Positions 18,748 to 28,047 of a stretch of DNA of 64,000 bases are shown here, piece after piece. The stretch lies in NCBI GenBank assembly GCA_035411585.1, contig DAONTI010000010.1, positions 1 to 64,000 on the forward strand, read 5' to 3'. The notes under the pieces are model-generated. The model did no database searches and was not told the origin of the DNA. It saw only the letters and a program-made list of their open reading frames with translations. The position numbers and the translations under genes were made by a program. The stretch's first letter is position 1. Each line of letters starts with the position of its first letter. The stretch is from MWDV01 sp002070715. GTDB lineage: Bacteria > Verrucomicrobiota > Verrucomicrobiia > Limisphaerales > MWDV01.

Positions 18748-20028
18748 TTAAAACTGGTAAATGGCGCTGAGCGTAACCACATTTTGGTCGTAATCGTAAT
18801 TGTTCGCGCGCTGTTTCGAATTCGAGTTCCGATTGGTAAACCGGTAGGCCAGCGAAGCGGAGAGGTCCTTGAGCAATTGCCATCGCACGCTGCAGCCGAA
18901 TCCAAAGCGATCGTATTTTTCGGAAAACCCCGCGCGGGTTTCATCCCCCTGTTCGAAAAAGCCGTTGAGGGAGAGGCTGGCGCTGTGATGGAACGCCCAG
19001 CTCGTGGTATAGCCGACCCGAAAATGTTCCGTGAACGAGCTCCCTTGCAGGACGCTTTGCTGGACGTCGCGAGTGACCGACAGCCCGTGGGTGAGATAAT
19101 CGGTCAGGCGATGTTGCGCGTCGAACCCCACATAGTATGAACTAAGGGTGTCGCTCCCGCCGTACACCGCCTTGTCCATAAAGTAAGTGACGTAACCGCC
19201 GCGCGCGCTCAGGCGAAGATCCTCCAACACCTGCCACTCGACGAACGGGCCGATGCTCAGGCTTTGGTTGTCGCTGCGATCGGAGGAATCGTAATGCGTC
19301 AGACTGCCGCTGGCTTCGATGCCCGCCTGGGTCTTTTCCGCAAAGCGCCAGGCCGCCCGCCCGAAGAATTGTTCTGATGAACGGGTCAGATAATCGTATT
19401 CGGACTTGGTGGCATAAAAATTGTAGTGGCTGTATCCCATCTGAAATTCGTAATGGGACGGTTGCCAGCGGGCGCGCAGACCGGCGGTGTTTTCGAAGCG
19501 GGGGAAACGCGCCGTGCCGCTGAGCGCCGCCTGGCTGATGACATCCTGGGAATACGAGATGCGATCGTAGATGGTGAACAGCCAATCCTTCGCCGTTATG
19601 TCCCACGCCAGCGCGGAATCGGGCGAGACGTTGAGATGGCTGAGATGCGAGTTGTCCAGGTAATGCTCGTAACTCACCCCCACGCCAAAGCTGAGCATGG
19701 TCTGGTCGGTGGCCGGCCAGAAACCGGTGACATGCATCTGCGGGCGGCTGATGAAATCGGATTTCGACCGCGCCGAGGTGTAGATGATGTTGTCGTTCCA
19801 CTCCAACGCATAGCCCACCGAGGCGCGAAACAACACCGGCCCGGCGCTGATGGGACGGTCTTGAATCTGGGTGCGGGTCAGGTTGCGGGATTCAAACTCG
19901 CGGTCGCCTTGCACCGCGTTACGCAGGGCATCCTGGGCCAGCGCTTGGGGGCCGCAGAGGCAGCCCACCGCGCAACCCGCGCCCGCCCAGCGCGCGAGCC
20001 TTTTTGTCGTGCTTATTGTTTTCAACAC
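18748..20028 (-). CDS. Outer-membrane beta-barrel protein (BBP2-type), EPS-associated
   Basis: 426 aa with a Sec signal ending PQALA. From about residue 65 onward it shows alternating amphipathic strands with aromatic girdles (SVGYALEWNDNIIY, FQMGYSHYNFYATK, DLRLSARGGYVTYF, SASLAYRFTNRNSNS), and it ends in YQF, the terminal aromatic expected for BAM insertion. This is the signature of putative beta-barrel porin 2 proteins found beside Wza-like genes. It is upstream of, and probably cotranscribed with, the export lipoprotein, so a role in exopolysaccharide secretion is inferred. Confidence 0.82.
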   Translation of the reverse strand: MLKTISTTKRLARWAGAGCAVGCLCGPQALAQDALRNAVQGDREFESRNLTRTQIQDRPISAGPVLFRASVGYALEWNDNIIYTSARSKSDFISRPQMHVTGFWPATDQTMLSFGVGVSYEHYLDNSHLSHLNVSPDSALAWDITAKDWLFTIYDRISYSQDVISQAALSGTARFPRFENTAGLRARWQPSHYEFQMGYSHYNFYATKSEYDYLTRSSEQFFGRAAWRFAEKTQAGIEASGSLTHYDSSDRSDNQSLSIGPFVEWQVLEDLRLSARGGYVTYFMDKAVYGGSDTLSSYYVGFDAQHRLTDYLTHGLSVTRDVQQSVLQGSSFTEHFRVGYTTSWAFHHSASLSLNGFFEQGDETRAGFSEKYDRFGFGCSVRWQLLKDLSASLAYRFTNRNSNSKQRANNYDYDQNVVTLSAIYQF

Positions 20029-20178
20029 AAGCCTTCGTGATTTGAGATTGAGTAGAAGCGTTTTACGCCCAAAGTCAACTTAAATTCGGATTCAACTTCA
20101 CCCGCCCGAACCGGCGCGATCGAGCCCAAAGCGTCCTCCTGCCGCGCCCGGAATGGGCCCTCTGGCATCCGGTGCGAT

Positions 20179-22785
20179 TCAATGACGCCGCAAAATCAGG
20201 CGGTGATCCACGCGCCGGGTTTGATGAAATTCCAAGGGCGGCAGGTCGGTGCAGGTCGGCGAATCGGTCTCGCGCAGGATGCCCCGGGCCAGGGCTTGCA
20301 ATGCCCGCCAGCGCGGCCAGTCCAGCTCGGCGGCATGCGCGATTTGCCGCAGCAAACTCCGCCACTCAATGATCATCCGGTCAATGTCGCCCGGCCCAAG
20401 CAGCGGGGTTATCCAGTGATGTTTGCTGGCCGGATTCTTATGCACCGAAGCCACGATTTGTTCGGCCCCGGCGCCGTATCGGGGCGGCACCCCATTTTCG
20501 AGATAATGCGGAATACTTTGCAGGCCGTAGCGCTCATGGCACACCAACGCCAGACGCCCGCCCCAGCGGTTGTCCTCGCCGCAAAAACGGAAGCCCGCAT
20601 CCAAATTGGCCAGGTCATAGATCAATTCATCCAGTGGATAGGTCTCGTCTTCGAGCGCGGCCGCCAGGGCGAGTCCGTCGCCTTGCGAGAAGTAGCTGGC
20701 CACCCGGCCCCGGCGCGTGGGATGGCCCGCGGCATCCACCAAGCCGAGGCGCCGCCAGAGCAGGGCGGTGCCCGTGGCGGGGGACAGTTTTTTGCAGACC
20801 TCCACCAAGGGGCAGCGGGCGCAATCGTAAGGCAACACCTCGCGTTCGACCGGCCGCCACAAGGCCACGCCGTAACGATCCCGCGGCACCCGCAACGTCA
20901 ATGCGTCCAAGCGGAGATGAGCCACCCACTTCTGTCCCGTCCCGATCAGGCGCGCCACGGGCGTCTGTCGTTGCGCCAGCCGGGTTTCCAAGCGCGGCCA
21001 AATCTTTTCCTGCCAGACGGTCAGAGAAGCCTGGCGTCCGTTCCAATTTGTCAAGCGCCGCACCCACTTGGCGATCACCACCCGATCGTCGCGCAACCGG
21101 TCCGCCACCGTCACGCCCCGTCCATAAGTTTTCACGCCGCCGGTTTCCTCCAGCACCACCAGCGTGCCCTGGCCAATTTTGGCTAGCGCCGCGGGTTCGG
21201 ACAACACCGGGCGCCACTCCGGTGCGGTCAGCGAAGAATGAGGGACCGCCTCGGATGACGGAGCAGACGTGTCCTCCGGTGCGCGAACGTCATAAATGCG
21301 GATGTCCCGGAGCGGCACGTCGGCGGGCGCGGGCATCGGTTCCCATTCCCCGCGACTGTTGCGCATTTCGCGCACCCATTTCCGCACATGCCGGGCGCGT
21401 TCGGCGTCGGTCTTGAGGCCGCACGGAGTGTCTGGATGTTGCAGCGCGGCTTCGATGCCGAGCACGATGGGTTTCGTGGTGAACAGTCGTTCCTGCACCC
21501 GCACCGCTTCCGCAAACGGATCCTGCCCCTGATCGGCGGCGACACTCATCAGATTGAGCAGCGCGCCCCAATCCACCGCACCGCTGCGAGCGAGATGAAC
21601 CGGCCGGGCATCCAGCAGGCGCAGTTGATTCGCGGTGATCAGCACAAATCCGGTTTCATCCAGTCCCCGCCGCCCGGCGCGTCCAAACATCTGCAAAATT
21701 TCATCGGGCCGCAGCAGGGCCTCCCCGTGATCACGCCGGTAGGAATCGGCGGCGAGGGCGACGCTGCGCAGGGAAAAATTGATGCCCGCTGCGAGGCCCA
21801 TGGTCGCCACCACCACCCGCAACTGACCGGCTTTGGCGAGAGGTTCGATCACCCCGGCGCGCGCGGCATAACTGAGGCCGCTGTGATGATAGGCAATGCG
21901 GCATTTGAGCAGGCGGAACAGCCGTTCGCCGATCGCCTGTTTCTGGGCGGTGCTGAGGGCGAGCGGATGGGGATTGGGCAACTGACGCGCCAATTCGGCC
22001 GCCATGCTTTCGGCGGTTTGACGGCGGGGCGCAAAGATCAAAATCGGGCCGAGATCTTCCGCCAGCGCCTTGGCCACCAATCGCGGCCAATACCCTTGCA
22101 AGGACGCGGGCAGGTGATAGCTGAGGTTGTTCGCGTAAACTTCGTCGAGCGGCACGGGACGCTTTTCATGGACCACCAAGGTGGCCTGCCGCCCGAGGCG
22201 CTGGAGCCAGCGCACGACGTGGTGGGGATTGGCCACGCTGCCGCTGAGCAGGAGCAATTGGGTATGCGGCGGCGCCAGGGCCAGCGCCAGTTCGTAATTC
22301 AAACCGCGGTCGGGATCGCTGAGCATCTGGTATTCATCCACCACCAACAGCGCGGGGCCTTCGCCGCGAATGAGCCGCTGCTTTTGGGTTTCCAGCGTGG
22401 CCACCAACACGGGCGCGCCGAGATTTTCCGCCAGATCCCCGGTGGCGATGCCCACGTCCCACCCGCGCGCGCGCCATTCCATCAGTTTATCGTTGGCCAG
22501 CGCGCGGGTCGGCACGGTGTAGATGGCTTGTCCGCGGCATTTGCCCTGGTTGGACCACAACTCGAAGATCAGCGTTTTGCCGGCGCCGGTGGGCGCTTGC
22601 ACGACCACGTCCTTGCCCGCGCGCAGGGCGGAGACGGCCTGATGCTGCCAGAGATCGGGCACGATCACCTGATTCAAGACCGGTTGCCCGGCAAACTGTT
22701 CCGCCAGCGTCTGCACGATGACAGTATAAACGAAGCGGGACCAGGCGCGAAGGGAATAAGCCGGCGGGCCGGAGCGCGAAGCCAA
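20179..22785 (-). CDS. Ski2-like DEAD/DEAH-box helicase with C-terminal Cys cluster
   Basis: 868 aa. Superfamily 2 motifs are in order: Walker A QAPTGAGKT (64-71), PTRALANDK (Ia), TGDLAE, motif II VVDEYQ (near 149-152, DEYQ instead of DExH), LSGSVANP (III), the C-terminal RecA lobe with IAYHHSGLSYAARAGVIE and ATMGLAAGINF, and motif VI QMFGRAGRRG. This wording is that of Ski2/Mtr4/Hel308-like enzymes. The C-terminal part has a C-x2-C-x5-C cluster (CARCPLVEVC). A GTG at 22716 just after a TATACT box is an alternative start with almost no leader. A role in RNA or DNA unwinding is inferred; the substrate is unknown. Confidence 0.85.
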   Translation of the reverse strand: MASRSGPPAYSLRAWSRFVYTVIVQTLAEQFAGQPVLNQVIVPDLWQHQAVSALRAGKDVVVQAPTGAGKTLIFELWSNQGKCRGQAIYTVPTRALANDKLMEWRARGWDVGIATGDLAENLGAPVLVATLETQKQRLIRGEGPALLVVDEYQMLSDPDRGLNYELALALAPPHTQLLLLSGSVANPHHVVRWLQRLGRQATLVVHEKRPVPLDEVYANNLSYHLPASLQGYWPRLVAKALAEDLGPILIFAPRRQTAESMAAELARQLPNPHPLALSTAQKQAIGERLFRLLKCRIAYHHSGLSYAARAGVIEPLAKAGQLRVVVATMGLAAGINFSLRSVALAADSYRRDHGEALLRPDEILQMFGRAGRRGLDETGFVLITANQLRLLDARPVHLARSGAVDWGALLNLMSVAADQGQDPFAEAVRVQERLFTTKPIVLGIEAALQHPDTPCGLKTDAERARHVRKWVREMRNSRGEWEPMPAPADVPLRDIRIYDVRAPEDTSAPSSEAVPHSSLTAPEWRPVLSEPAALAKIGQGTLVVLEETGGVKTYGRGVTVADRLRDDRVVIAKWVRRLTNWNGRQASLTVWQEKIWPRLETRLAQRQTPVARLIGTGQKWVAHLRLDALTLRVPRDRYGVALWRPVEREVLPYDCARCPLVEVCKKLSPATGTALLWRRLGLVDAAGHPTRRGRVASYFSQGDGLALAAALEDETYPLDELIYDLANLDAGFRFCGEDNRWGGRLALVCHERYGLQSIPHYLENGVPPRYGAGAEQIVASVHKNPASKHHWITPLLGPGDIDRMIIEWRSLLRQIAHAAELDWPRWRALQALARGILRETDSPTCTDLPPLEFHQTRRVDHRLILRRH

Positions 22786-22847
22786 TCCGCCGGGCTGGAA
22801 AACAAACCAGCGCCGTCGCCTGGCGGAGGCAGCGGCGCCGATTTAAT

Positions 22848-22924
22848 TGGTTGCGGGGCCTGGATTTGAACCAGGGACCTCAAGGTTATGAGCCTTGCGA
22901 GCTACCAGGCTGCTCCACCCCGCG
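22848..22924 (-). tRNA. Initiator tRNA-Met (CAT)
   Basis: The minus-strand cloverleaf starts CGCGGGG and ends CCCCGCA-ACCA, so position 1 C faces 72 A, the mismatch that marks bacterial initiator tRNA. The anticodon loop CTCATAA gives CAT. The T-loop is GGTTCAAATCC, and CCA is encoded. The anticodon stem is CAAGG/CCTTG, so the usual three G-C pairs at 29-31/39-41 are changed to A-T, G-C, G-C. Confidence 0.95.
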
Positions 22925-23052
22925 ATCCGTCATACGGGGTGTATTCTGCCGTTTTGCGGACGGCACGCAAGCAGATTTTACAAGGCCCAATTCTTTGCGG
23001 CCAGCCTTGGAAATCCATTGTGGCGCCGATGCTTTTTTTCTAACTTATCCCC

Positions 23053-24261
23053 GTGAAAAACAAGGTTGTCGCCCTCGTTGGTGGAATAATTCTGCCCTCC
23101 ATGGTTTCGTTTTCCCTGTCCGCCCAGGAGGCCCAGGTCCGCGCTCCGGATGAACCCGCAGTCCGGGTTCGCACTCCCGTGCAACTGCCGAATCCGCCCG
23201 GGTGGATCACGCTCAAGTGCGACTTCCACCTGCACACCGTGTTCTCGGATGGATTGGTCTGGCCGACCGTGCGCGTGGAAGAAGCCTGGCGGCACGGGCT
23301 GGATGCCATTGCCATTACGGACCACATCGAATACCAACGGTTTCGCGAGGATATCAACACGAACCGGAACCGGGCTTACGAAATTGCCCGGGCTTTGGGC
23401 GAGGAACTGGGCATTCTCGTCATTCCGGGCGGCGAGGTCACCCGGGAAATGCCGCCGGGCCACATCAACGCGATCTTCCTGACCAACGCCAACGCCCTGG
23501 CCGTTCCCGATTGGTTCGAGGCGCTGCAGATCGCGCGGGATCAAGGGGCCTTTATTTTCTGGAATCATCCCGGTCATAGCTGGCAACTGACCGATGGAAA
23601 AATCCGCTGGCATCCGGAGCATACGCGCTTATACGCGGCGGGCCTGCTGCACGGGATTGAAATCGTCAACCACCGCGAATACTACCCCGAGGCACACCGC
23701 TGGGCGGAGGATAAACAACTCACGCTCTTCGGCGACTCGGACAACCATAACCCGATCCCTCTGGATTATTATGCGCATCCCCGCGACTTGCGCCCCATGA
23801 CGTTGGTTTTCGTCCGCGAGCGCACGCTGGACGGAATCAAGGAAGCCCTCTTCGCCCGGCGCACGGCGGTGCTGTGGGCGGGGCGGCTTTTGGGCGACGC
23901 CCGTTTTCTCCGTCCGCTTTTCGAGGGCGCCATCCAAGTGTTCAATACCTCGGCCACCGTGACCGGTCACGGTCGGGCGTGCCTTCAGCTTTACAATAAC
24001 TCGAGCGTGGATTTCGTGCTGGAGCGGATGAAAAACCCGGCCGACCTCCACATTCCGCGACAGCTCACGCTGCCCGCGCAACGAACCGTGCTGCTCCCGG
24101 TCACCGGGCGGGGCCAACCGCCGGCGGGCACACGCCAGGTCCGCCTGCAGTATCGCGCGCGCAACCTGCTCCCGGCTCCGGACGAACCCCTGCCCGTGGA
24201 GTTGGTAGCGAGCATCCGGTTTGTTCCCGCCGGCGGAAACGGTCGCGGGGACACTCCCTGA
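23053..24261 (+). CDS. Secreted PHP-domain phosphodiesterase (Sb-PDE-like)
   Basis: 402 aa with a signal peptide (VVALVGGIILPSMVSFSLSAQ). PHP metal-site motifs: CDFHLHTVFSDG (H59, H61, D66), AIAITDHIEYQ, IPGGEVTREMPPGH, FIFWNHPGHSW and LFGDSDNHNP. These supply a trinuclear metal centre for phosphoester hydrolysis. The arrangement, length and secretion fit the Sb-PDE family of haloalkyl-phosphate phosphodiesterases, though the natural substrate here is unknown. The C-terminal 120 residues form a beta-rich domain. The gene is convergent with the ABC-2 permease gene, 14 bp away. Confidence 0.82.
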   Translation: MKNKVVALVGGIILPSMVSFSLSAQEAQVRAPDEPAVRVRTPVQLPNPPGWITLKCDFHLHTVFSDGLVWPTVRVEEAWRHGLDAIAITDHIEYQRFREDINTNRNRAYEIARALGEELGILVIPGGEVTREMPPGHINAIFLTNANALAVPDWFEALQIARDQGAFIFWNHPGHSWQLTDGKIRWHPEHTRLYAAGLLHGIEIVNHREYYPEAHRWAEDKQLTLFGDSDNHNPIPLDYYAHPRDLRPMTLVFVRERTLDGIKEALFARRTAVLWAGRLLGDARFLRPLFEGAIQVFNTSATVTGHGRACLQLYNNSSVDFVLERMKNPADLHIPRQLTLPAQRTVLLPVTGRGQPPAGTRQVRLQYRARNLLPAPDEPLPVELVASIRFVPAGGNGRGDTP

Positions 24262-24275
24262 AGATTGGCCCGGAA

Positions 24276-25970
24276 TCACTGCGGCGACGCGGGCGGGGAC
24301 GGTGGGCGGCGGAATTGTTGGGCAATGACCCGCCACCACGGCACCGCCGCCGGCAATGGTTCGCCAACGGCCCGACGGAACTCCTCGTGCAACTTGCGCC
24401 AGGCCCACACGCCGAACAGGGCATCCGCCAGCAGCCCGGGGAAAAACCATAATCCGAGAAAAAACCACCCACTGTAGAGGTCTGCCCACAGTATCGAGGA
24501 GATTCCTGTCGCATAAAGTGCCCATGGTAGCGCTCTAATTCCCAAGATGTAAATCATCCACGGCAGCACGAGAAGGCGGCTAATCGTGGCGCCCGCCGCA
24601 CGATTGATGTTCCGGTGTTTCAGCCCCATCCACATTCCCAGGATGGCGAGGGCCAGGCTGTCCGCCACCAGCAAGACCATCAAGGCCACCCAGAGTGCCG
24701 TCAGCCCGAAATGTTCGTCGCTCACGGAATGATCCGCCAGTGTCAGCAGCAGAAACAAAAAACTCACCCCCAACGTCATCCCCAGCGGTCCGAGGAACTG
24801 TCGTCGCAGGGCGAGGCCCTGGCCGCGCACGATTTCGCGCACGGTCAACGGCGTGGTCAGCAGCAGAGCCAACGTACCGCTCCGCCGGTCCTCGCAGAAT
24901 GCCTGCCCAGCCTCCACCGCAATGCCCAGCTTGATCCATATCATCAACAGAATGGCGGTCGTGAAATACGCGGGCGGTCCGATCCAATTGCTGCCCTCCT
25001 TCAGCGTGGTGACAATCCAGACCAGGGCAACCACGACTGGTCCCAGCCATACCACCCAGGATTTCCACCGCTGGCGTTCCACCCGCCACAAATACGGATT
25101 AACCGCCAGCAGCGTCTGGCGCAGTCGTTCACGTTGTTTCGGGCGGCCCAGCGTCCACCGCTGTCGTAAGCGAATCCATGGTCCGACGGTGGCTTTCGGG
25201 CGGTCCTGCCAGGTGTTTCGCACCGTCCGGCAGGCGAGCCCCAGCCAAGCCCACGCCAGCGCATGAATCACCCCGTTTGACGCCCAAAACCCTACCGGGC
25301 GCGCCCGATACGCATGGTCAAAGGCGGAGTAGTAAGCCCACCCCGGACTGGGTAACGCCACCACCTCCAGGATCAGGGGCTGATGCGTTTTTTCACTCCA
25401 CCAGGCGCCCAAGACGGGGGCGCCCGCCGTAAAGCCCAGCATGACCAACACCGCCACGCCCAGCGCCTTCCGCGCTTGACGGCTCAGCGTGGAGACACCG
25501 AGGCCGATGCTCAAAGAAAGGAAAAGCGTGTTCACCAGCACGAGGGTCAGCCGGAGAAATTCATTGAGCGACACCCCGCCGAGCAGCAGCGGCAACGCCA
25601 GCACCGGCAGCACGGCAATCAGGGAATAGAACGCCTTGATGGCGTGGGTTGTCAGTTTGCCCAGCACCACATCGTAGCCTTTCAAGTCGGTGAGGAACAA
25701 CAATCCCAGCGTGCCCGCGCGCTTTTCTTCACTCAAGCAATCCGCGGTCAACGCGAGGCCGACGAACAGGCCCCAGACCCACAGACCGCCGTTGAGGGTT
25801 TGAAACAACGCGTCGCCCATGCGTTGGGGGTCGGCCATGGGGCCTGCGGCCAAAAAAAACAGCCCGCTGATTGCCACCATGGCGCCCGCCGCCCAGGTCC
25901 GCAATTGGTAGGTGCGCTTGTGCCGCGTGGCAACGCGCAGTTCCCGGATGACAATGGGCAGCACCATCAT
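24276..25970 (-). CDS. ABC-2 type permease, internally duplicated
   Basis: 564 aa from the ATG at 25970 (ATGATG). About 10-12 hydrophobic segments are visible. The diagnostic ABC-2 cytoplasmic loop occurs twice: LSEEKRAGTLGLLFLTDLKGYDVVLGK in the N-terminal half and CEDRRSGTLALLLTTPLTVREIVRG in the C-terminal half, each after an amphipathic helix and before the long membrane bundle. So it is a fused dimer of two half-permeases. No ATPase gene is beside it. A longer open frame extends upstream, but that part is antisense to the peroxiredoxin and other genes. Role inferred: export or gliding-type ABC-2 transport, substrate unknown. Confidence 0.85.
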   Translation of the reverse strand: MMVLPIVIRELRVATRHKRTYQLRTWAAGAMVAISGLFFLAAGPMADPQRMGDALFQTLNGGLWVWGLFVGLALTADCLSEEKRAGTLGLLFLTDLKGYDVVLGKLTTHAIKAFYSLIAVLPVLALPLLLGGVSLNEFLRLTLVLVNTLFLSLSIGLGVSTLSRQARKALGVAVLVMLGFTAGAPVLGAWWSEKTHQPLILEVVALPSPGWAYYSAFDHAYRARPVGFWASNGVIHALAWAWLGLACRTVRNTWQDRPKATVGPWIRLRQRWTLGRPKQRERLRQTLLAVNPYLWRVERQRWKSWVVWLGPVVVALVWIVTTLKEGSNWIGPPAYFTTAILLMIWIKLGIAVEAGQAFCEDRRSGTLALLLTTPLTVREIVRGQGLALRRQFLGPLGMTLGVSFLFLLLTLADHSVSDEHFGLTALWVALMVLLVADSLALAILGMWMGLKHRNINRAAGATISRLLVLPWMIYILGIRALPWALYATGISSILWADLYSGWFFLGLWFFPGLLADALFGVWAWRKLHEEFRRAVGEPLPAAVPWWRVIAQQFRRPPSPPASPQ

Positions 25971-26081
25971 AAGACAGGTCGGACCGGAGTATGGGTCACG
26001 TAAAACGAGAATGCAAACCCGCGCTGGGCCGGCGGTCAGAGATGGAGTTGTGCGCCGGGAGTCGCTGGGAAATGATGAGGC

Positions 26082-26561
26082 ATGAGCAAACGTCTTTCCC
26101 TCAAACTGAAAGTCGGCGACCCGGCCCCGGCTTTCTCGGCGATAACCCATGCCGGCGCGCGGGTGTCGCTGGCCGATTTCAAAGGCCGGCCCGTGGTGTT
26201 GTATTTCTATCCCAAAGACGATACGCCCGGTTGCACTCGTGAAGCGTGCGCGTTTCGTGACACGCATGCCGCGTTCGAAAAGCGGGGCGCGGTGGTGCTG
26301 GGCGTGAGTGTGGATCCGGTGAAATCCCACGAACGGTTTGCCGCGAAATACGCGCTGCCGTTTCCGCTGCTGGCGGATGAGAACCGGACCATCGTCCAAG
26401 CCTACGGGGTGTGGGGCGAGAAAACATTCATGGGCCGCAAATACCAGGGTACGCACCGGGTGACCTTCCTCATCGGCGCGGATGGCCGGATCCGCCAGAT
26501 TTGGTCCACGGTGAAACCCGAGACCCACGCGGCGGAAGTGCTCGCGGCCCTCGATGCTTGA
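26082..26561 (+). CDS. bcp: Thioredoxin-dependent thiol peroxidase (Bcp-type peroxiredoxin)
   Basis: 159 aa, full length. The AhpC/TSA fold is shown by VGDPAPAFSA, VVLYFYPKDDTPGCTREACAFRD (peroxidatic C51, resolving C56 five residues on, as in E. coli Bcp), GVSVDPVKSHERFAAKYALPFPLLAD and GTHRVTFLIGADGRIRQIW. It reduces hydroperoxides in the cytoplasm at the expense of thioredoxin. It is divergent from the ABC-2 permease with a 111-bp intergenic region. Confidence 0.95.
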   Translation: MSKRLSLKLKVGDPAPAFSAITHAGARVSLADFKGRPVVLYFYPKDDTPGCTREACAFRDTHAAFEKRGAVVLGVSVDPVKSHERFAAKYALPFPLLADENRTIVQAYGVWGEKTFMGRKYQGTHRVTFLIGADGRIRQIWSTVKPETHAAEVLAALDA

Positions 26562-26602
26562 CGGGGCCCTCGGAGGCGGCGTCGGCCGGACCGCGCGTTT
26601 GT

Positions 26603-27343
26603 TCAACGCCAGACCCGCTGCGCCCGCAATTGCGCCTGCGCTTGTCCGGCCCAATCGCGGTTTGCCGCGGGGCTTGCGGGACTGGGATGCAAAATCTTCC
26701 CGATTTTGATGGGAGCATCCGCAAGCACGGTCTCCGCCCGTTGGGTGGCAAAATCCCCAATGCCGATCACCCATTCCGGTCGCAAAAAGCGGATGGCGGC
26801 GCGCAGGTGTTCGTCGCAGGCGGCAAACAATTGCTTGCGGGTCGCCATCGGCAGCTTGTCCGGTGTCCGGTTGCGCCCGCTCGCTTCCAGAAAGGCCAGC
26901 GGACAGTAATTCAGGACGAAGTGTTCCGTGAAAAAACGTTCCGCGGTGCCGAACCGTTGGGCGAAGAATTGCCAGAGCCGCCGCCCGCTGACTTCCGAGC
27001 GCCGGCACGCCCAGCCTTCGATGGGGCGTTTCGGATGTTCGCGCGCGGGTTTGCCCAGCGCGACGGTGATCCCCAGCCAATCCCGCACCGCCGCGACTTC
27101 CCCGAACGGCACGCCGGTTTGCACCATGCCAAACGGACCGGGATTCATGCCGAGAAACACGACCCGCTTGGGTGGCGCGGCAAAGCGCCGCAGGTATTCG
27201 GCGTAAGTGCGTCCGGCGTAATCGAGGGGATTGTAGATGTGGGTGACGGGCGCTTCATACTCCAGCCGGTTGAGGGCCGCGGCCAACGTACGGGCGGCTT
27301 GCCAGAGCGGATGGGGATCGCGGGAAGAAACGCGCGCGGTCAC
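26603..27343 (-). CDS. SMUG1-type uracil-DNA glycosylase
   Basis: About 246 aa from the GTG at 27343; a GTG at 27475 in frame would add a Pro/Arg-rich tail that overlaps the upstream gene and looks like out-of-frame sequence. Conserved blocks: VTHIYNPLDYAGRTYAEYLRRF, VVFLGMNPGPFGMVQTGVPFGEV (NPGPFG uracil-pocket motif), VLNYCPLAFL and ILHPSPASPAANR (HPSPASP, the second active-site motif). The motifs match SMUG1, the single-strand-selective monofunctional enzyme that excises uracil and hydroxymethyluracil. It acts in base excision repair in the cytoplasm. Confidence 0.88.
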   Translation of the reverse strand: MTARVSSRDPHPLWQAARTLAAALNRLEYEAPVTHIYNPLDYAGRTYAEYLRRFAAPPKRVVFLGMNPGPFGMVQTGVPFGEVAAVRDWLGITVALGKPAREHPKRPIEGWACRRSEVSGRRLWQFFAQRFGTAERFFTEHFVLNYCPLAFLEASGRNRTPDKLPMATRKQLFAACDEHLRAAIRFLRPEWVIGIGDFATQRAETVLADAPIKIGKILHPSPASPAANRDWAGQAQAQLRAQRVWR

Positions 27344-27404
27344 GGGCAACGGAAAATCATGGTCCAACCGGGGACGAGGCAACCGATCTGCGGTCGGGGG
27401 CAGC

Positions 27405-27944
27405 TCAAGAGGATTTGGACGGGGCGGACGCCGGGGGCTTGGAGGAACGGGACGGTCGGGTTGCGGTTTGTTCACGGCTGCGGTGCAATTGCTCCAACAC
27501 CCGCCGTAACGTGGCAATCTGCTGTTCGTCTTCGAGTTTCTGTTTCCGGGCGAGTTCCAACAGCTCGAGCACTTCCTCCATCTCCGCCAAGGCCTCCCGC
27601 AATTCCTTGAGGATGTGCTGCGCGTGGCCGATGGCACTGGCCAGGGCATCGCGACGCGGCGGCGAAGCCGGTGGTGATTTTCGCGGCGGCGGAGGGGCGG
27701 GAGTCGCCGGAGCGGAAGGTGATGATTTTTCCGACGCAGTGGCCGCCGGGACCTTGCTTTCCGGAGGGGAAGTTTTTTGGGGGTCGCTGGCGGCGGGCGT
27801 TTCGGTCGCTGACGAACGCGGCGGACGGGGGGCCCGACTGCTGCCGCGGCGGCCCCGACCCCGCCCGGGGCGGTCGGGTTTCGCGGTCGTGCTGGCCGGC
27901 GGCTTGGGCGGCGGCGCGGCTTGACTGTCTTCGCTTGCTGGCAT
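27405..27944 (-). CDS. Pro/Ala/Ser-rich protein with C-terminal coiled coil
   Basis: About 179 aa from ATG 27944 (MPASEDSQAAPPP). Residues 10-110 are Pro/Ala/Ser/Lys/Arg rich and probably disordered. Residues about 113-165 (ALASAIGHAQHILKELREAL..MEEVLELLELARKQK) form a coiled coil with a clear heptad pattern. No signal peptide or known domain was recognised. It lies just upstream of the SMUG1-type gene on the same strand, so the two may be cotranscribed. The function is unknown. The gene is called on coding appearance and context, with moderate confidence. Confidence 0.5.
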   Translation of the reverse strand: MPASEDSQAAPPPKPPASTTAKPDRPGRGRGRRGSSRAPRPPRSSATETPAASDPQKTSPPESKVPAATASEKSSPSAPATPAPPPPRKSPPASPPRRDALASAIGHAQHILKELREALAEMEEVLELLELARKQKLEDEQQIATLRRVLEQLHRSREQTATRPSRSSKPPASAPSKSS

Positions 27945-28047
27945 CACCGATATCAAGCCGCTTAGGCGCGCGAAAAAGCAACCGTAAAGTGCGGGCCAAC
28001 TTGCGCATTGCCTTGCGGGCGGCGGCGGGTCCAGAATCCGCGGCATC

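Noticed and set aside
21388..22869. 493-codon plus-strand frame
   Set aside because: Antisense to the helicase, and it runs into tRNA-fMet.
25971..27080. Upstream extension of the ABC-2 permease frame
   Set aside because: This part is antisense to the Bcp gene and has no membrane or permease signature; the ATG at 25970 fits the family start.
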